A DNA stretch of 14,524 bases, from NCBI GenBank assembly GCA_937923375.1, contig CALAJG010000028.1, forward strand, positions 1-14,524, given 5' to 3'. The first letter of the stretch is position 1. The number at the start of each line of letters is the position of its first letter. The notes beneath the pieces are model-generated. The model saw nothing but the letters and a program-made list of their open reading frames with translations, did no database searches and was not told the DNA's origin. Shown piece by piece: positions 6,545 through 14,524 of this stretch. A program made the position numbers and the translations under genes. This DNA is from an uncultured Leucothrix sp. GTDB taxonomy: Bacteria; Pseudomonadota; Gammaproteobacteria; Thiotrichales; Thiotrichaceae.

Positions 6545-9500
6545 TTACTCCACAGTATCTGCCTTTATCCACTTTTCAACGACCTTGCGACCGTTAAATC
6601 TAATGAAGTACCAAAGCTTACCGTCTGCATCCTTCTCTTGCTTTAGCACCGTCACTTTATCCCCGGCAATCACAAACATCTTGGTGACTTGGGCGTCGCT
6701 TTTTCCATCATGGAGCTTGGCGCGCTTAGCCTTGATGATTTTAGAAACCAGTGGCTTTTCTTTTTCAATGGCTTCAGATTTTACAATGTGTACCCACTTT
6801 CCGCGCTCGCGTGCAGTGAGGTTGCCGTCATACATGCCCTCCACATTAATCGCTGGAACATAGAACTGACCAAGGTACGCCGCATTGGCCACTAAACTAA
6901 AGGTTTTCTCTTCACCATTTTTCAAATCAAAATAATAATGAATGCGATCATCCCGCTGATCTTTATGGTCATAAACCGCACCGGATGTTGACTGTTCCAG
7001 ATCATTCAAAATCTCCCAACCCGCAGCAACAGGCATTGTCAGCGCTAGGTACTCAGCGTTATTAGGTGAGTCATTCTTGACTGAAACTGTCATTTTGATA
7101 TCAGTACCCTGAGCAATCTTACTCCCGTTAGGCAAGCTACCCCAATCCAATTCACTGTCTTTTTTATTATCCTCGTAGAAGGTTGTAAGGCTGAGTCCTT
7201 TACTTAGGTTTTTCTCATCGCCAGTATCAGGCACGCCATGCGAAATTACACTGGCGTAAAGACGAATTCCACTAGTGTTTTTAATCCCCAAGGCAGCATC
7301 TTGCGTAGCAACTAAACCGCTTGAGAATAAAGGCTTATCGCTGTCAACTGACGTAGGGTTCAGGCTATTCATGGTGTAGTCCGCTGTAAAGAACTGCTTA
7401 TCATCACCTAAGTAGCGCGTGGCAGCCATCAAGGCCCAAGCAATACCTTGCGTGCTTTGAAACTCATCTTTACCCAGTTTTTCAGAAATTTTCTCCAGCA
7501 ATAGGCTGGCGTTTTCTTTTTTATCCAAAGCCACCAAGTTAGCTAGCTGAATGCCCAAGTCACCAAGTGGTGAGCTAAAGGTGTTATCGCGCCGCTGACT
7601 CGCCTCAGTGACTGGCTGTAAACCATCAATCACACTCGATGCAGCATCGCTTTGGCCGATGGCATAGTAAGCAGACGCTAACATCCAACGTGCTTTGGTA
7701 TTGAGGTCAGTGGACTCACGTAAACGATTCATTGCGCCCATTTGTGGCTTCTGAGCAAGCGACAAGACATACAAGCGATACGCTTGAGTGTGAGAATCGT
7801 TATCCTCAGAATCTTGCTCCCAGCGTTGCGCAGCCGATGACTGGTAGGTCAACCAGGACGATAGCACTGTTGGCGGGATCAGGTACCCAGCTTTTTTAGC
7901 TTCAACCAGGAAATGGCCGGCATAAATACTTGCCCAAGCATTGTGTGATGCCGCACCTGGCCAGTAATTAAAATCACCTTGAGCATTTTGGAACTTGCGC
8001 ATAGCCTCAACGGCAGCGCCCACATGTGATTCGATCTGCTTTGTACGCTTGTCACTCAGAGTCATCAATCGTTTAAGATAAAGCTGAGGGAAAGCCGCCG
8101 ATGTCGTCTGCTCTAAACAGCCATGCGGATAGCGCAGTAAATAATTCAGATGACGATCAAGATTTAGCGGGGGAACCGCTGACAACTCGAGTGAAGCATG
8201 ATTAGTTCCTCTCAAACCGTAAGGTTTGAAGTCATGTACCCAAGTTTTACCAGGATCAATTCGTTGCGTCGTCACTCGGGTTGTTTCTTTATTTGGACGG
8301 CGAATATCGACAAAGATCTCCGACTCTGAAACATTCTCACCACTTCTTGCGGTAAATTTAAGTCGCGTCTTACCTACTCGCTTACGCGTTTTTAAAGTGA
8401 GGAAACCTAACTTTTCTCCCGTTTTTACAAAATCGATGGTTTTAGAGTTTGCACCGACGATTTCAGTCAACTCATCTGCCTCAACCTGCAAAGCTACCTG
8501 CTTGATACTGTCATCCGTAACAAATAGTGTGATGGGAACATCAAAGGTTTCTTCTGTGCCTAAAACACGTGGCAAACTTGCCTGCATAATTAGTGGTTGG
8601 CGAACAAATATTTCCTGATCGGCCTTACCGAAAGCTCCTTGGTCAGCCGCCACCAACATTACCCGAACCGCACCAAGATATGGCGGGAGTGTTACCTCAT
8701 GTTCGGCCTTTTTGCCTGACTCTAGTGTAAATGGTCCCATGACTTTAACAACAGGTGGAAAACGTCGCTTACGATTTTCATCTGGATTACGTTCGCTCTG
8801 CCCACCGCCAATGGCCAACATCCGCTCGAGCTTGCCGCTGTAAGCACCAATCACTGAGTCAAACAAATCCCAGGTATCTACACCCAAAGCCTCTTTAACA
8901 TAAAACTGTCGATGTAAATCAGGCGTTTTAAAGTTGGTCAGCCCCAGCAAACCTTCATCAACAACCGCCAATGTGTAGTTCATCATCTTCCCATTGGCTT
9001 CGCTGACCGTAATCTTCTGAGTAGTTTCAGGCTCCCATTCTGAAGCAGCTTCAATGACAGGCTTGAGATAGGTTTTAGGATCAGCGACCTCTAACGGTAC
9101 AATCCCATAAAGGCGCAGCGGCCTCTCGTTGGATTTTCCTTTGTGCGGCTGCAATAACGTAACATGCACGTAGGCATTCGGTGCCATATCTGCAGTAACG
9201 GGCAGTTCAACCTGAGTCCGCTTGCCATCAAACTCGACCCACTGTTGACTCAGTATTTCACTCCCGGTTTCGACGGTCAGCAGTGCTCGCCCTTCTGTTG
9301 CTTCAGGCAGCTGGACTGTAGCCGTATCGCCAACCACATAGGCTGTTTTATCGCTGAACAGATTCAAGCGGCTTGCCGCACCACTGCCCTCTTCTTGTGC
9401 GCGACCTGCCCAGCCAGGCCAATCCACATACACCGTTTTACCTGAACAATGCTCACCATTCATGTCACAGGCACGAACCAGATAACGCCCCCACTGAGGG

Positions 9501-12403
9501 TATTTAATTTCAAAGTCCCAACTGCCATCACCATCGCTGTTGGTACTCACAATATCTTGTTTGAGTAGCGCTGCGTTTTCACTATCGGCGTACTGAGCCA
9601 GTGATTCTGACGATTTATCCCACCACCACTTCCAGTCAACTTTATACAGAGAAACCTTAACTTTCTTGATGCCAACTGGCTCACCGCGCGCCGATAAGCT
9701 CCCCAGCTTTACGGTATGCATAGTGTCCGTAAGCAGCATATTGCGGACGGCATCACCCTTAGGTAATTTGATGCCAACATAATTTTCATAGGGATGATAA
9801 TCGACCGTTTGCTGGCTGATGCTGAAGGCACCACCGTTTTCGAATACACGGCTGGTAAAGCGCGCACTCAACATACCCGGTGACAGACCTTTCGGTGCAA
9901 AGTCTTTCTTGAAGCGCAACTTGCCATCTTTGTCTAAACGGCCCTCCAGCACGGCGTTTTCGCTACTGCTGAAATCGCGTGCAGGATCATCAAAGGTATA
10001 GTCACTAAAACGAGTAAATTGGGTAGGTTTACTGCTAAACCTGACCGCGACATCGGCTTTCAGGTCTTCAGCCGTTGCGCCATGGAGCCATTGGCTGGAC
10101 AGTGTACCCTCTGGAATGCCATCGCCTTTATAGAGGGTATCAGAGGCAAATTCTAATTCCACTTTTAATCGATTTGGCCGAACCGTTTCCACACTGAGAT
10201 TCTTGCTAAATCGACTACCACCTAAGCTGGCCCTGGCAATCCATGTTCCGGTAGGATCTTTTTCATTAGTTTTAAATATAAAAGGGTATAAGTCGCCGAC
10301 TGCCATGGTACTAGTTTTTGATGCGGCGACACGACCTCTTGGATCAATCAGCTGCATAGTAACGGGGTGATTCGCCGGCAAGGTTTGATCTTTGTCATGT
10401 AGAGCAAATGTCAGGTGCATTTGATCCCCGGGACGCCATACCCCTCGCTCCCCATAGATGCTGCCTTTTAAACCTTTTTCGAGTTTCTTGCCGCCGATAT
10501 CAAAATGACTAACGGTGAGGGCTGTTTTCGCATTCAGCTTTAAATACGCTGTATCAGAGAACTTTTTGGCGACTAATAGAAAAGGGGTTTTATCCAACTT
10601 CACGTTGGCAAAACCGTCACCATCAGTCTTAGCGGTAGCCAATACCTGCCCCTGAAAATTGCGCACTTCAAGCTCGACGCCAGTGAGTGGCTTCGCATCA
10701 CGCAAATCGGTTGAAATAATATGCAGGTTGCCATGACCATCCTGCTTTGCAATTAACCCGATGTTACTGGCGATAAAGTTATTTGACGCCGTGACGCTGC
10801 TTTCATTTTCGATGTAGTAAGAATCTTTACAGGGGTCATTACGCTCCTGCCAGTTGTAATTCCCATAGCCACTTTCTTGCCAATCGCTTATGCCATCCCA
10901 ACCGCTGGGTTGGAATTCACCATAATCTTCATTGTTCAATAATGGTTTATTGTTTACATTCAACTTCTCAGATCCTATGCAAGCGTAAGTTGAATGTTGA
11001 CGACCGGCTGATAGTTCGAGGCGTATCAGGCTTCCGTTGAAATCTTTCATTAGATCAGTGACATCAACTGAATAACGATTCCATTGATCATAGTTTGCTG
11101 CATTTAGCGGCAGTGTCTTTCGCCACAAATAACGACCCACACGGCCCGTTTCACTGTCTTCACCCATCGAGTTTATTTGTAAAAACTGACCGACATTATC
11201 TGCATAAATTTGAAAAGCAGTTACTTCAACCGCGTTAATCGCCACCGCTTCAAACGGAATTTGTAATCGACTATTTGCAGGCAAAATAGAACCACCACCG
11301 ACAAACCTAAGCTGTGGCTTTAGTAAGTCGAACTCCACTTCACGTTTTACCTGCTGTGAAATGGACTGCCCGTCCTCACTCCTGATACCAGGATTAATTA
11401 GAATATTATATTTACCCGCCAGATTTTCCTTGGGGAATACCTTAATCAGATTCCCCTCTGCAGACACTTTGTAATTTTCCTTTGACTCATCGGCGATCTG
11501 CACTAAACCCTGAAAATTTATACTGGTATCCAGCGGGTCAGAGAAATTAATTTGCACGTATGGATTTGTTCCCTCATCGTGTATCACGGCAACATCAATC
11601 AGTTCGAATTGATTCAACATAGGCACAGCAACTTCTTGCTTGCCCTGTTTATCGATGCCAATCGCGCGACCATCCCAGCTGAGCGTTATGTCGGAGGCAA
11701 ATGTCTGTCGGTCGATGTCACGAACAGTGAATGCATTTGATTTTCCGGCATCGTTAAAGGACCATTCAATTGCAAGCGGTTTATTTTGGAAACTAGCCTT
11801 AAGCATCCGCTTTACATCATCCGGCATTACTCGGTCTGAAGTCATCAGTTGGCCAGTTAGGTCCATTTTCCTGCCGGTTTCAGCCGAGGCGATCAGCGCA
11901 TTGCTTCGCACTTCAAATTCCATCGGAATGACATTAAAGCTAAACCGATAGGGACTAGCACCCGCAGGAATATCAATAAGTCCAATAGCTGCAATATCTA
12001 CGGTGTATCTTGCGCCAGATTTAAGCGGTGATTCAGGAATAAAAACCAATTCTTTAGGGGAAACGAAAGTTGCACTTCCGGGCACTTTTGGCGTGATATC
12101 AATAAGCTTGATCGCATTCAAACCAACTTTATCCTGAGTCACAACCGCGCGATTAAATTCGATCCGGATAGGTGAATGGCTGGAGATCATGCCCTGGGTA
12201 TGTCGCCCGCTGACTTCTGACCAGTTGAATGCAACCTCAGCATCCAGAGCTAATTTACTTGGATTGTTGGAAACATCCTCGCTAGTCGTTTTGACAACAT
12301 CAGTTTCTGCATCAACATTGCCGCAGCCAGTTAAGCCACCAGCCCCCAGCATAGCCAACAGCAACATATAGCCAAACACACCGCTAATTCTAGATATTCT
12401 CAT
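6545..12403 (-). CDS. yfhM: Alpha-2-macroglobulin family lipoprotein with SH3-like tail
   Basis: This is a bacterial alpha-2-macroglobulin, a large periplasmic protease trap that captures an attacking protease through a bait region and an internal thioester. The signal peptide ends in lipobox LTGC with lipidated C27, followed by G28 and N29, which predicts outer-membrane sorting. Macroglobulin domains fill the front. GVWRPGDQ (about 653-660) marks an MG2-type domain. VDEGLLGLTNF (about 1148-1158) and the following alpha-2-macroglobulin core lead to the thioester GCLEQ with C1429, E1431 and Q1432. Close cysteine pairs (C475/C525 and C979/C986) may form disulfides. At 1952 residues it is about 300 longer than E. 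coli YfhM, and the last ~60 residues (from ~1890) resemble a bacterial SH3 domain. I chose ATG 12403 because GAGGAG (12409-12414) is better spaced to it than to the GTG one codon earlier. pbpC follows at once. Confidence 0.96.
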   Translation of the reverse strand: MRISRISGVFGYMLLLAMLGAGGLTGCGNVDAETDVVKTTSEDVSNNPSKLALDAEVAFNWSEVSGRHTQGMISSHSPIRIEFNRAVVTQDKVGLNAIKLIDITPKVPGSATFVSPKELVFIPESPLKSGARYTVDIAAIGLIDIPAGASPYRFSFNVIPMEFEVRSNALIASAETGRKMDLTGQLMTSDRVMPDDVKRMLKASFQNKPLAIEWSFNDAGKSNAFTVRDIDRQTFASDITLSWDGRAIGIDKQGKQEVAVPMLNQFELIDVAVIHDEGTNPYVQINFSDPLDTSINFQGLVQIADESKENYKVSAEGNLIKVFPKENLAGKYNILINPGIRSEDGQSISQQVKREVEFDLLKPQLRFVGGGSILPANSRLQIPFEAVAINAVEVTAFQIYADNVGQFLQINSMGEDSETGRVGRYLWRKTLPLNAANYDQWNRYSVDVTDLMKDFNGSLIRLELSAGRQHSTYACIGSEKLNVNNKPLLNNEDYGEFQPSGWDGISDWQESGYGNYNWQERNDPCKDSYYIENESSVTASNNFIASNIGLIAKQDGHGNLHIISTDLRDAKPLTGVELEVRNFQGQVLATAKTDGDGFANVKLDKTPFLLVAKKFSDTAYLKLNAKTALTVSHFDIGGKKLEKGLKGSIYGERGVWRPGDQMHLTFALHDKDQTLPANHPVTMQLIDPRGRVAASKTSTMAVGDLYPFIFKTNEKDPTGTWIARASLGGSRFSKNLSVETVRPNRLKVELEFASDTLYKGDGIPEGTLSSQWLHGATAEDLKADVAVRFSSKPTQFTRFSDYTFDDPARDFSSSENAVLEGRLDKDGKLRFKKDFAPKGLSPGMLSARFTSRVFENGGAFSISQQTVDYHPYENYVGIKLPKGDAVRNMLLTDTMHTVKLGSLSARGEPVGIKKVKVSLYKVDWKWWWDKSSESLAQYADSENAALLKQDIVSTNSDGDGSWDFEIKYPQWGRYLVRACDMNGEHCSGKTVYVDWPGWAGRAQEEGSGAASRLNLFSDKTAYVVGDTATVQLPEATEGRALLTVETGSEILSQQWVEFDGKRTQVELPVTADMAPNAYVHVTLLQPHKGKSNERPLRLYGIVPLEVADPKTYLKPVIEAASEWEPETTQKITVSEANGKMMNYTLAVVDEGLLGLTNFKTPDLHRQFYVKEALGVDTWDLFDSVIGAYSGKLERMLAIGGGQSERNPDENRKRRFPPVVKVMGPFTLESGKKAEHEVTLPPYLGAVRVMLVAADQGAFGKADQEIFVRQPLIMQASLPRVLGTEETFDVPITLFVTDDSIKQVALQVEADELTEIVGANSKTIDFVKTGEKLGFLTLKTRKRVGKTRLKFTARSGENVSESEIFVDIRRPNKETTRVTTQRIDPGKTWVHDFKPYGLRGTNHASLELSAVPPLNLDRHLNYLLRYPHGCLEQTTSAAFPQLYLKRLMTLSDKRTKQIESHVGAAVEAMRKFQNAQGDFNYWPGAASHNAWASIYAGHFLVEAKKAGYLIPPTVLSSWLTYQSSAAQRWEQDSEDNDSHTQAYRLYVLSLAQKPQMGAMNRLRESTDLNTKARWMLASAYYAIGQSDAASSVIDGLQPVTEASQRRDNTFSSPLGDLGIQLANLVALDKKENASLLLEKISEKLGKDEFQSTQGIAWALMAATRYLGDDKQFFTADYTMNSLNPTSVDSDKPLFSSGLVATQDAALGIKNTSGIRLYASVISHGVPDTGDEKNLSKGLSLTTFYEDNKKDSELDWGSLPNGSKIAQGTDIKMTVSVKNDSPNNAEYLALTMPVAAGWEILNDLEQSTSGAVYDHKDQRDDRIHYYFDLKNGEEKTFSLVANAAYLGQFYVPAINVEGMYDGNLTARERGKWVHIVKSEAIEKEKPLVSKIIKAKRAKLHDGKSDAQVTKMFVIAGDKVTVLKQEKDADGKLWYFIRFNGRKVVEKWIKADTVE

Positions 12404-12408
12404 CACAA

Positions 12409-12414
12409 CTCCTC
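12409..12414 (-). promoter_or_regulatory. Ribosome binding site of the macroglobulin gene
   Basis: GAGGAG on the - strand lies 5 nt before ATG 12403 but only 2 nt before the adjoining GTG at 12406. The ATG is therefore the likelier start. Confidence 0.7.
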
Positions 12415-12552
12415 ACAAAAACCCGACATATCGATGTTGGAACGGGACTAAGTATTTTTGTTCCCACACTCGCTATAAATATAGCAGTAAATTAGAGAAT
12501 AGTTAGTCGTATATTAATGATGAGGACAATCTTTGTGAGTATATTTAATCAA

Positions 12553-12584
12553 AAAAGCCCCTGTCTCAGAGAGCAGGGGCTTTT
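12553..12584 (-). terminator. Factor-independent terminator, possibly bidirectional
   Basis: AAAAGCCCCTG (12553-12563) pairs perfectly with CAGGGGCTTTT (12574-12584), with a further CTC/GAG inner pairing and a tiny loop. Read on the - strand, the stem ends in a run of six T (12556-12551). This makes it a good terminator for the 3D-domain gene, whose stop is 37 nt upstream, and it insulates the macroglobulin operon. The T4 on the + strand side allows weaker action in the other direction, but no + strand gene points at it. Confidence 0.9.
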
Positions 12585-12620
12585 AAAGTTCCAGAACTAT
12601 TCAGTTAGCGGGGCACAACC

Positions 12621-13325
12621 CTAGTTCCACTGGAGCTCAACTTTCTTACGGCCCCATTTGAACGCTTTCTTAAGGTCCTTGCCCATATAAATATCTATTT
12701 TCTTTTTCCAACGTTTATTCATCTTATCAAGCACCAGATATTCCCCATCCAGCCCTTTAATACGAACTTTTGAGCGATGTTTTAAACCATACACATTTAA
12801 CATATCACGAGAAACTGCGATAACTTTCATGCCAGGTTTCAAACGATCTCCCCAAGCGGCTATATTAGGTGTGCTGTCGGTTTGATTTACATGCGAGGTG
12901 TAAGCTGTTGCGGTTACCGTCATTTGACGTTTGAAGCTTTTTGACTTCTTACGTTTTGCAACCTTAGACGATTTAGCGGCCTTTCTAGCCTCTAGTATGT
13001 TTCTGGCTCTTGCTATTCGCCTCGCCTTCCGTTTTTTTGCTTTCGCTAGCTTTCTGGCGCGTCGTTTAGTTTTATCTAGTGAATTACGACTGACTCGCTT
13101 CTTTGTTTCTGAATTTACTTTAGCCGGATTATCGGGTGATACCGATAAATCTGACTTGTTTACTTCTGCAAGCTTGTGCTTTCTGTAGAGAACCGCCACA
13201 TCGCGGATAAGTTGTTTAGTGTCGTACGTTTTTGATTTTGTTTCTGCAAAACTGACGTTCGAGTATGACAGAATGAACATTATTAATGCCAAATGCCACG
13301 AACGTTTGAATAACAAAACATTCAT
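12621..13325 (-). CDS. Exported 3D-domain protein with highly basic linker
   Basis: The 234-residue product has a signal peptide (1-27, likely cut after VSFA). A short helical stretch follows (about 35-55). Residues 75-134 are a linker in which 30 of 60 residues are Lys or Arg. The C-terminal domain (about 135-233) resembles the 3D domain, a double-psi beta-barrel related to the MltA catalytic barrel. It begins MTVTATAYTS and carries candidate conserved aspartates at WGD (160), LVLD (200) and KKIDIYMG (211). Relatives in Bacillus-type stationary-phase proteins and MltA-like enzymes are lytic transglycosylases, so a role in peptidoglycan cleavage or remodelling is a reasonable inference. The activity is unproven because the active-site Asp cannot be fixed by eye. 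The gene is monocistronic, ending at the terminator at 12553-12584. The start ATG 13325 has only a weak RBS (TGGGG). Confidence 0.75.
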   Translation of the reverse strand: MNVLLFKRSWHLALIMFILSYSNVSFAETKSKTYDTKQLIRDVAVLYRKHKLAEVNKSDLSVSPDNPAKVNSETKKRVSRNSLDKTKRRARKLAKAKKRKARRIARARNILEARKAAKSSKVAKRKKSKSFKRQMTVTATAYTSHVNQTDSTPNIAAWGDRLKPGMKVIAVSRDMLNVYGLKHRSKVRIKGLDGEYLVLDKMNKRWKKKIDIYMGKDLKKAFKWGRKKVELQWN

Positions 13326-13363
13326 ATATTTTTTACCCCAAGTAAATATTGCGAGGGGATCCC

Positions 13364-13404
13364 AACCAAAAGAGCGTGAAGCTTATAGCGCTAAACTTTT
13401 GGTT
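13364..13404 (-). repeat. Hairpin in the leader of the 3D-domain gene
   Basis: AACCAAAAG (13364-13372) pairs perfectly with CTTTTGGTT (13396-13404). Directly inside, AGCG (13373-13376) pairs with CGCT (13389-13392), leaving a 3-nt bulge and a 12-nt loop that contains AAGCTT. It lies 39 nt upstream of the 3D-domain start codon. It could be an operator or a 5' UTR structure; there is no T-run after it on either strand. Confidence 0.55.
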
Positions 13405-13556
13405 TCAAGTCCGTTTTGTCTCGAAAAAGCCTAAAAATAAAGCAGAAAATTATTATTCACAGCGCCTATCGCTTATTATTAAACTCGACAAGACAAACGG
13501 TATGGAAATCTGATAGGCTCTCTCTCATGTACGAACCATCTCGAAATGGCTTTTTG

Positions 13557-13571
13557 TGTTAATCTTTAACA
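13557..13571. repeat. Short palindrome TGTTAA-TCT-TTAACA
   Basis: A perfect 6-bp dyad with a 3-nt centre lies midway between the two divergent genes. The size and position suit a dimeric regulator site, but no regulator can be named and the AT-rich background makes chance possible. Confidence 0.3.
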
Positions 13572-13765
13572 TCAAACATTGCCTGAGAAATGTCGCACCC
13601 TCGCAATAATTATTTTAAATTTCCGTGATTAGTAAAATTAAAGAGACTCTGCACATTCAACAAAAGTTTACCCCGGTGCAACCTAATTAGTTTATTTTAA
13701 GGGCGGCTTGTTATTTTCTGCTGAGCATCCATATTGTTGAGGTGTTACAATCTACAGACACTAAC

Positions 13766-13779
13766 TTAGGCAAACCTAA
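13766..13779 (+). promoter_or_regulatory. Small hairpin over the hisB ribosome binding site
   Basis: TTAGG (13766-13770) and CCTAA (13775-13779) form a perfect 5-bp stem with a CAAA loop, ending 2 nt before the hisB ATG. TTAGG is the only Shine-Dalgarno-like sequence there, so the stem could limit initiation. It is short and could be fortuitous. Confidence 0.3.
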
Positions 13780-13781
13780 CC

Positions 13782-14375
13782 ATGGCTGAACGTACGGCAA
13801 CCGTTGAACGCGATACACTGGAAACTCAGATCACAGTATCAGTTAACTTAGACGGAACAGGTAAAGCACGCTTCGACACTGAAGTCCCATTCCTTGATCA
13901 CATGCTTGAGCAAGTTGCGCGTCACGGCATGATCGATCTTGAAATCTCAGCGAAGGGTGACCTCCATATAGATGCACATCACACGGTTGAAGATATCGGG
14001 ATTACCCTTGGCCAAGCTTTTGCCAAAGCCATTGGTAACAAGAAAGGGATTCGTCGCTACGGACATGCCTATGTCCCTTTGGATGAGGCCCTATCGCGTG
14101 TTGTTATTGATTTCTGTGGTCGGCCTTCTTTAATAGATACTGTTGATTACAAACGTAGCCATATTGGCAGTTTTGATACCGACCTGTTTCATGAGTTCTT
14201 TCAGGGCTTTGTGAACCACGCACAGGTTTCTTTGCACCTCGATAACATTCGCGGTCGCAATGCCCACCATATCGCTGAAACGATCTTTAAAGCCTTCGGC
14301 AGAACACTTCGAATGGCAACTGAACACGATGCCCGTATGCAAGGCATTCTCCCGTCGACTAAAGGCGCGCTCTAA
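13782..14375 (+). CDS. hisB: Imidazoleglycerol-phosphate dehydratase HisB
   Basis: HisB dehydrates imidazole-glycerol phosphate to imidazole-acetol phosphate, the sixth step of histidine synthesis, in the cytoplasm. The 197 residues are the full length of the monofunctional enzyme; there is no N-terminal histidinol-phosphatase domain as in E. coli. The two metal-binding repeats are DAHHTVEDIG (64-73) and NAHHIAETIFKAFGR (160-174). FLDHML (37-42) and the terminal STKG (192-195) also fit. The start is ATG 13782, within the usual N-terminus MAERTATVER. hisH follows after 14 nt, as in pseudomonad-type his operons (hisB-hisH-hisA-hisF). Confidence 0.98.
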   Translation: MAERTATVERDTLETQITVSVNLDGTGKARFDTEVPFLDHMLEQVARHGMIDLEISAKGDLHIDAHHTVEDIGITLGQAFAKAIGNKKGIRRYGHAYVPLDEALSRVVIDFCGRPSLIDTVDYKRSHIGSFDTDLFHEFFQGFVNHAQVSLHLDNIRGRNAHHIAETIFKAFGRTLRMATEHDARMQGILPSTKGAL

Positions 14376-14389
14376 GGTCCCTGAAAACC

Positions 14390-14524
14390 ATGTCTATTAT
14401 TGCTGTTGTTGATTACAACATGGGCAATCTGCGCTCGGTGACTCAAGCCTTGCAGCACGTTGCTCCCACTAATACTGAAATTAAAATCACTGCTAGCCCC
14501 GATGAAATTCTGCAGGCAGACCGC
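14390..14524 (+). CDS. hisH: Imidazole glycerol phosphate synthase subunit HisH, 3' part missing
   Basis: HisH is the glutamine amidotransferase subunit that supplies ammonia to HisF for making imidazole-glycerol phosphate and AICAR. Only the first 45 residues are in the window. They start MSIIAVVDYNMGNLRSV, the typical class I amidotransferase N-terminus with the DYxxGN motif, and continue to TASPDEILQADR. The catalytic Cys and His/Glu lie beyond the window. The start ATG is 14 nt after the hisB stop, with AAGG overlapping that stop as a weak RBS. Confidence 0.95.
   Translation, partial: MSIIAVVDYNMGNLRSVTQALQHVAPTNTEIKITASPDEILQADR

Larger units (their letters stand above)
13326..13781. 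other. Divergent intergenic region between 3D gene and hisB
   Basis: This AT-rich 456-bp stretch separates two divergent genes and should hold both promoters. I found no gene in it. Near hisB, TTGTTA (13708-13713) with TATTGT (13732-13737) at 18-nt spacing is the best sigma70-like pair I can see, and it is weak; TACAAT at 13746 is another possible -10. Inverted repeats are listed separately at 13364-13404 and 13557-13571. Further pairs are 13411-13421 with 13491-13500 (one bulge) and 13464-13470 with 13512-13518 (perfect 7 bp); these two would cross like a pseudoknot. No his leader peptide with a histidine run was seen. Confidence 0.5.

Noticed and set aside
8226..8618. 130-codon + strand frame inside the macroglobulin gene.
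   Set aside because: It is antisense to a clearly conserved coding region and has no recognisable domain.
12931..13188. 85-codon hydrophobic + strand frame opposite the basic linker.
   Set aside because: The Phe/Leu/Ala-rich sequence is what the complement of Lys/Arg codons gives; there is no RBS.

Overview
The window looks like a piece of a gammaproteobacterial chromosome with moderate G+C. The clues are a monofunctional HisB followed directly by HisH (not the bifunctional enterobacterial HisB), a type II secretion GspC, an alpha-2-macroglobulin/PBP1C gene pair, and RsmE. A marine or environmental lineage outside the Enterobacterales fits best. I cannot name the genus from sequence alone.

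Left part (1-2930, + strand): the 3' two-thirds of a cytochrome P450; about 550 bp without an intact gene but full of inverted repeats and holding one small, apparently frameshifted reading frame (990-1540); then a CoA-diphosphatase-type Nudix hydrolase and the 16S rRNA methyltransferase gene rsmE.

Middle (3061-12403): a lone gspC (type II secretion inner-membrane component) on the + strand, with no gspD or other gsp gene after it. It converges, with a 7-nt gap, on a - strand operon of an alpha-2-macroglobulin lipoprotein gene (yfhM-like, thioester motif intact, extra C-terminal SH3-like domain) followed 6 nt later by pbpC (penicillin-binding protein 1C). In the accepted model the macroglobulin traps attacking proteases in the periplasm and PBP1C repairs the peptidoglycan they accompany.

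Right part (12551-14524): a strong factor-independent terminator, an exported 3D-domain (double-psi beta-barrel) protein with an unusually basic linker on the - strand, a 456-bp divergent intergenic region rich in inverted repeats, and the start of a histidine biosynthesis operon (hisB complete, hisH cut off by the window end).

Most genes are ordinary. The parts that merit a second look are the structured region 990-1540, the orphan gspC with an enlarged HR domain, the SH3-tailed and probably outer-membrane alpha-2-macroglobulin, and the basic 3D-domain protein with its structured leader. I saw no CRISPR array, tRNA, rRNA, complete insertion sequence or phage gene, and no clear new defence-type system.
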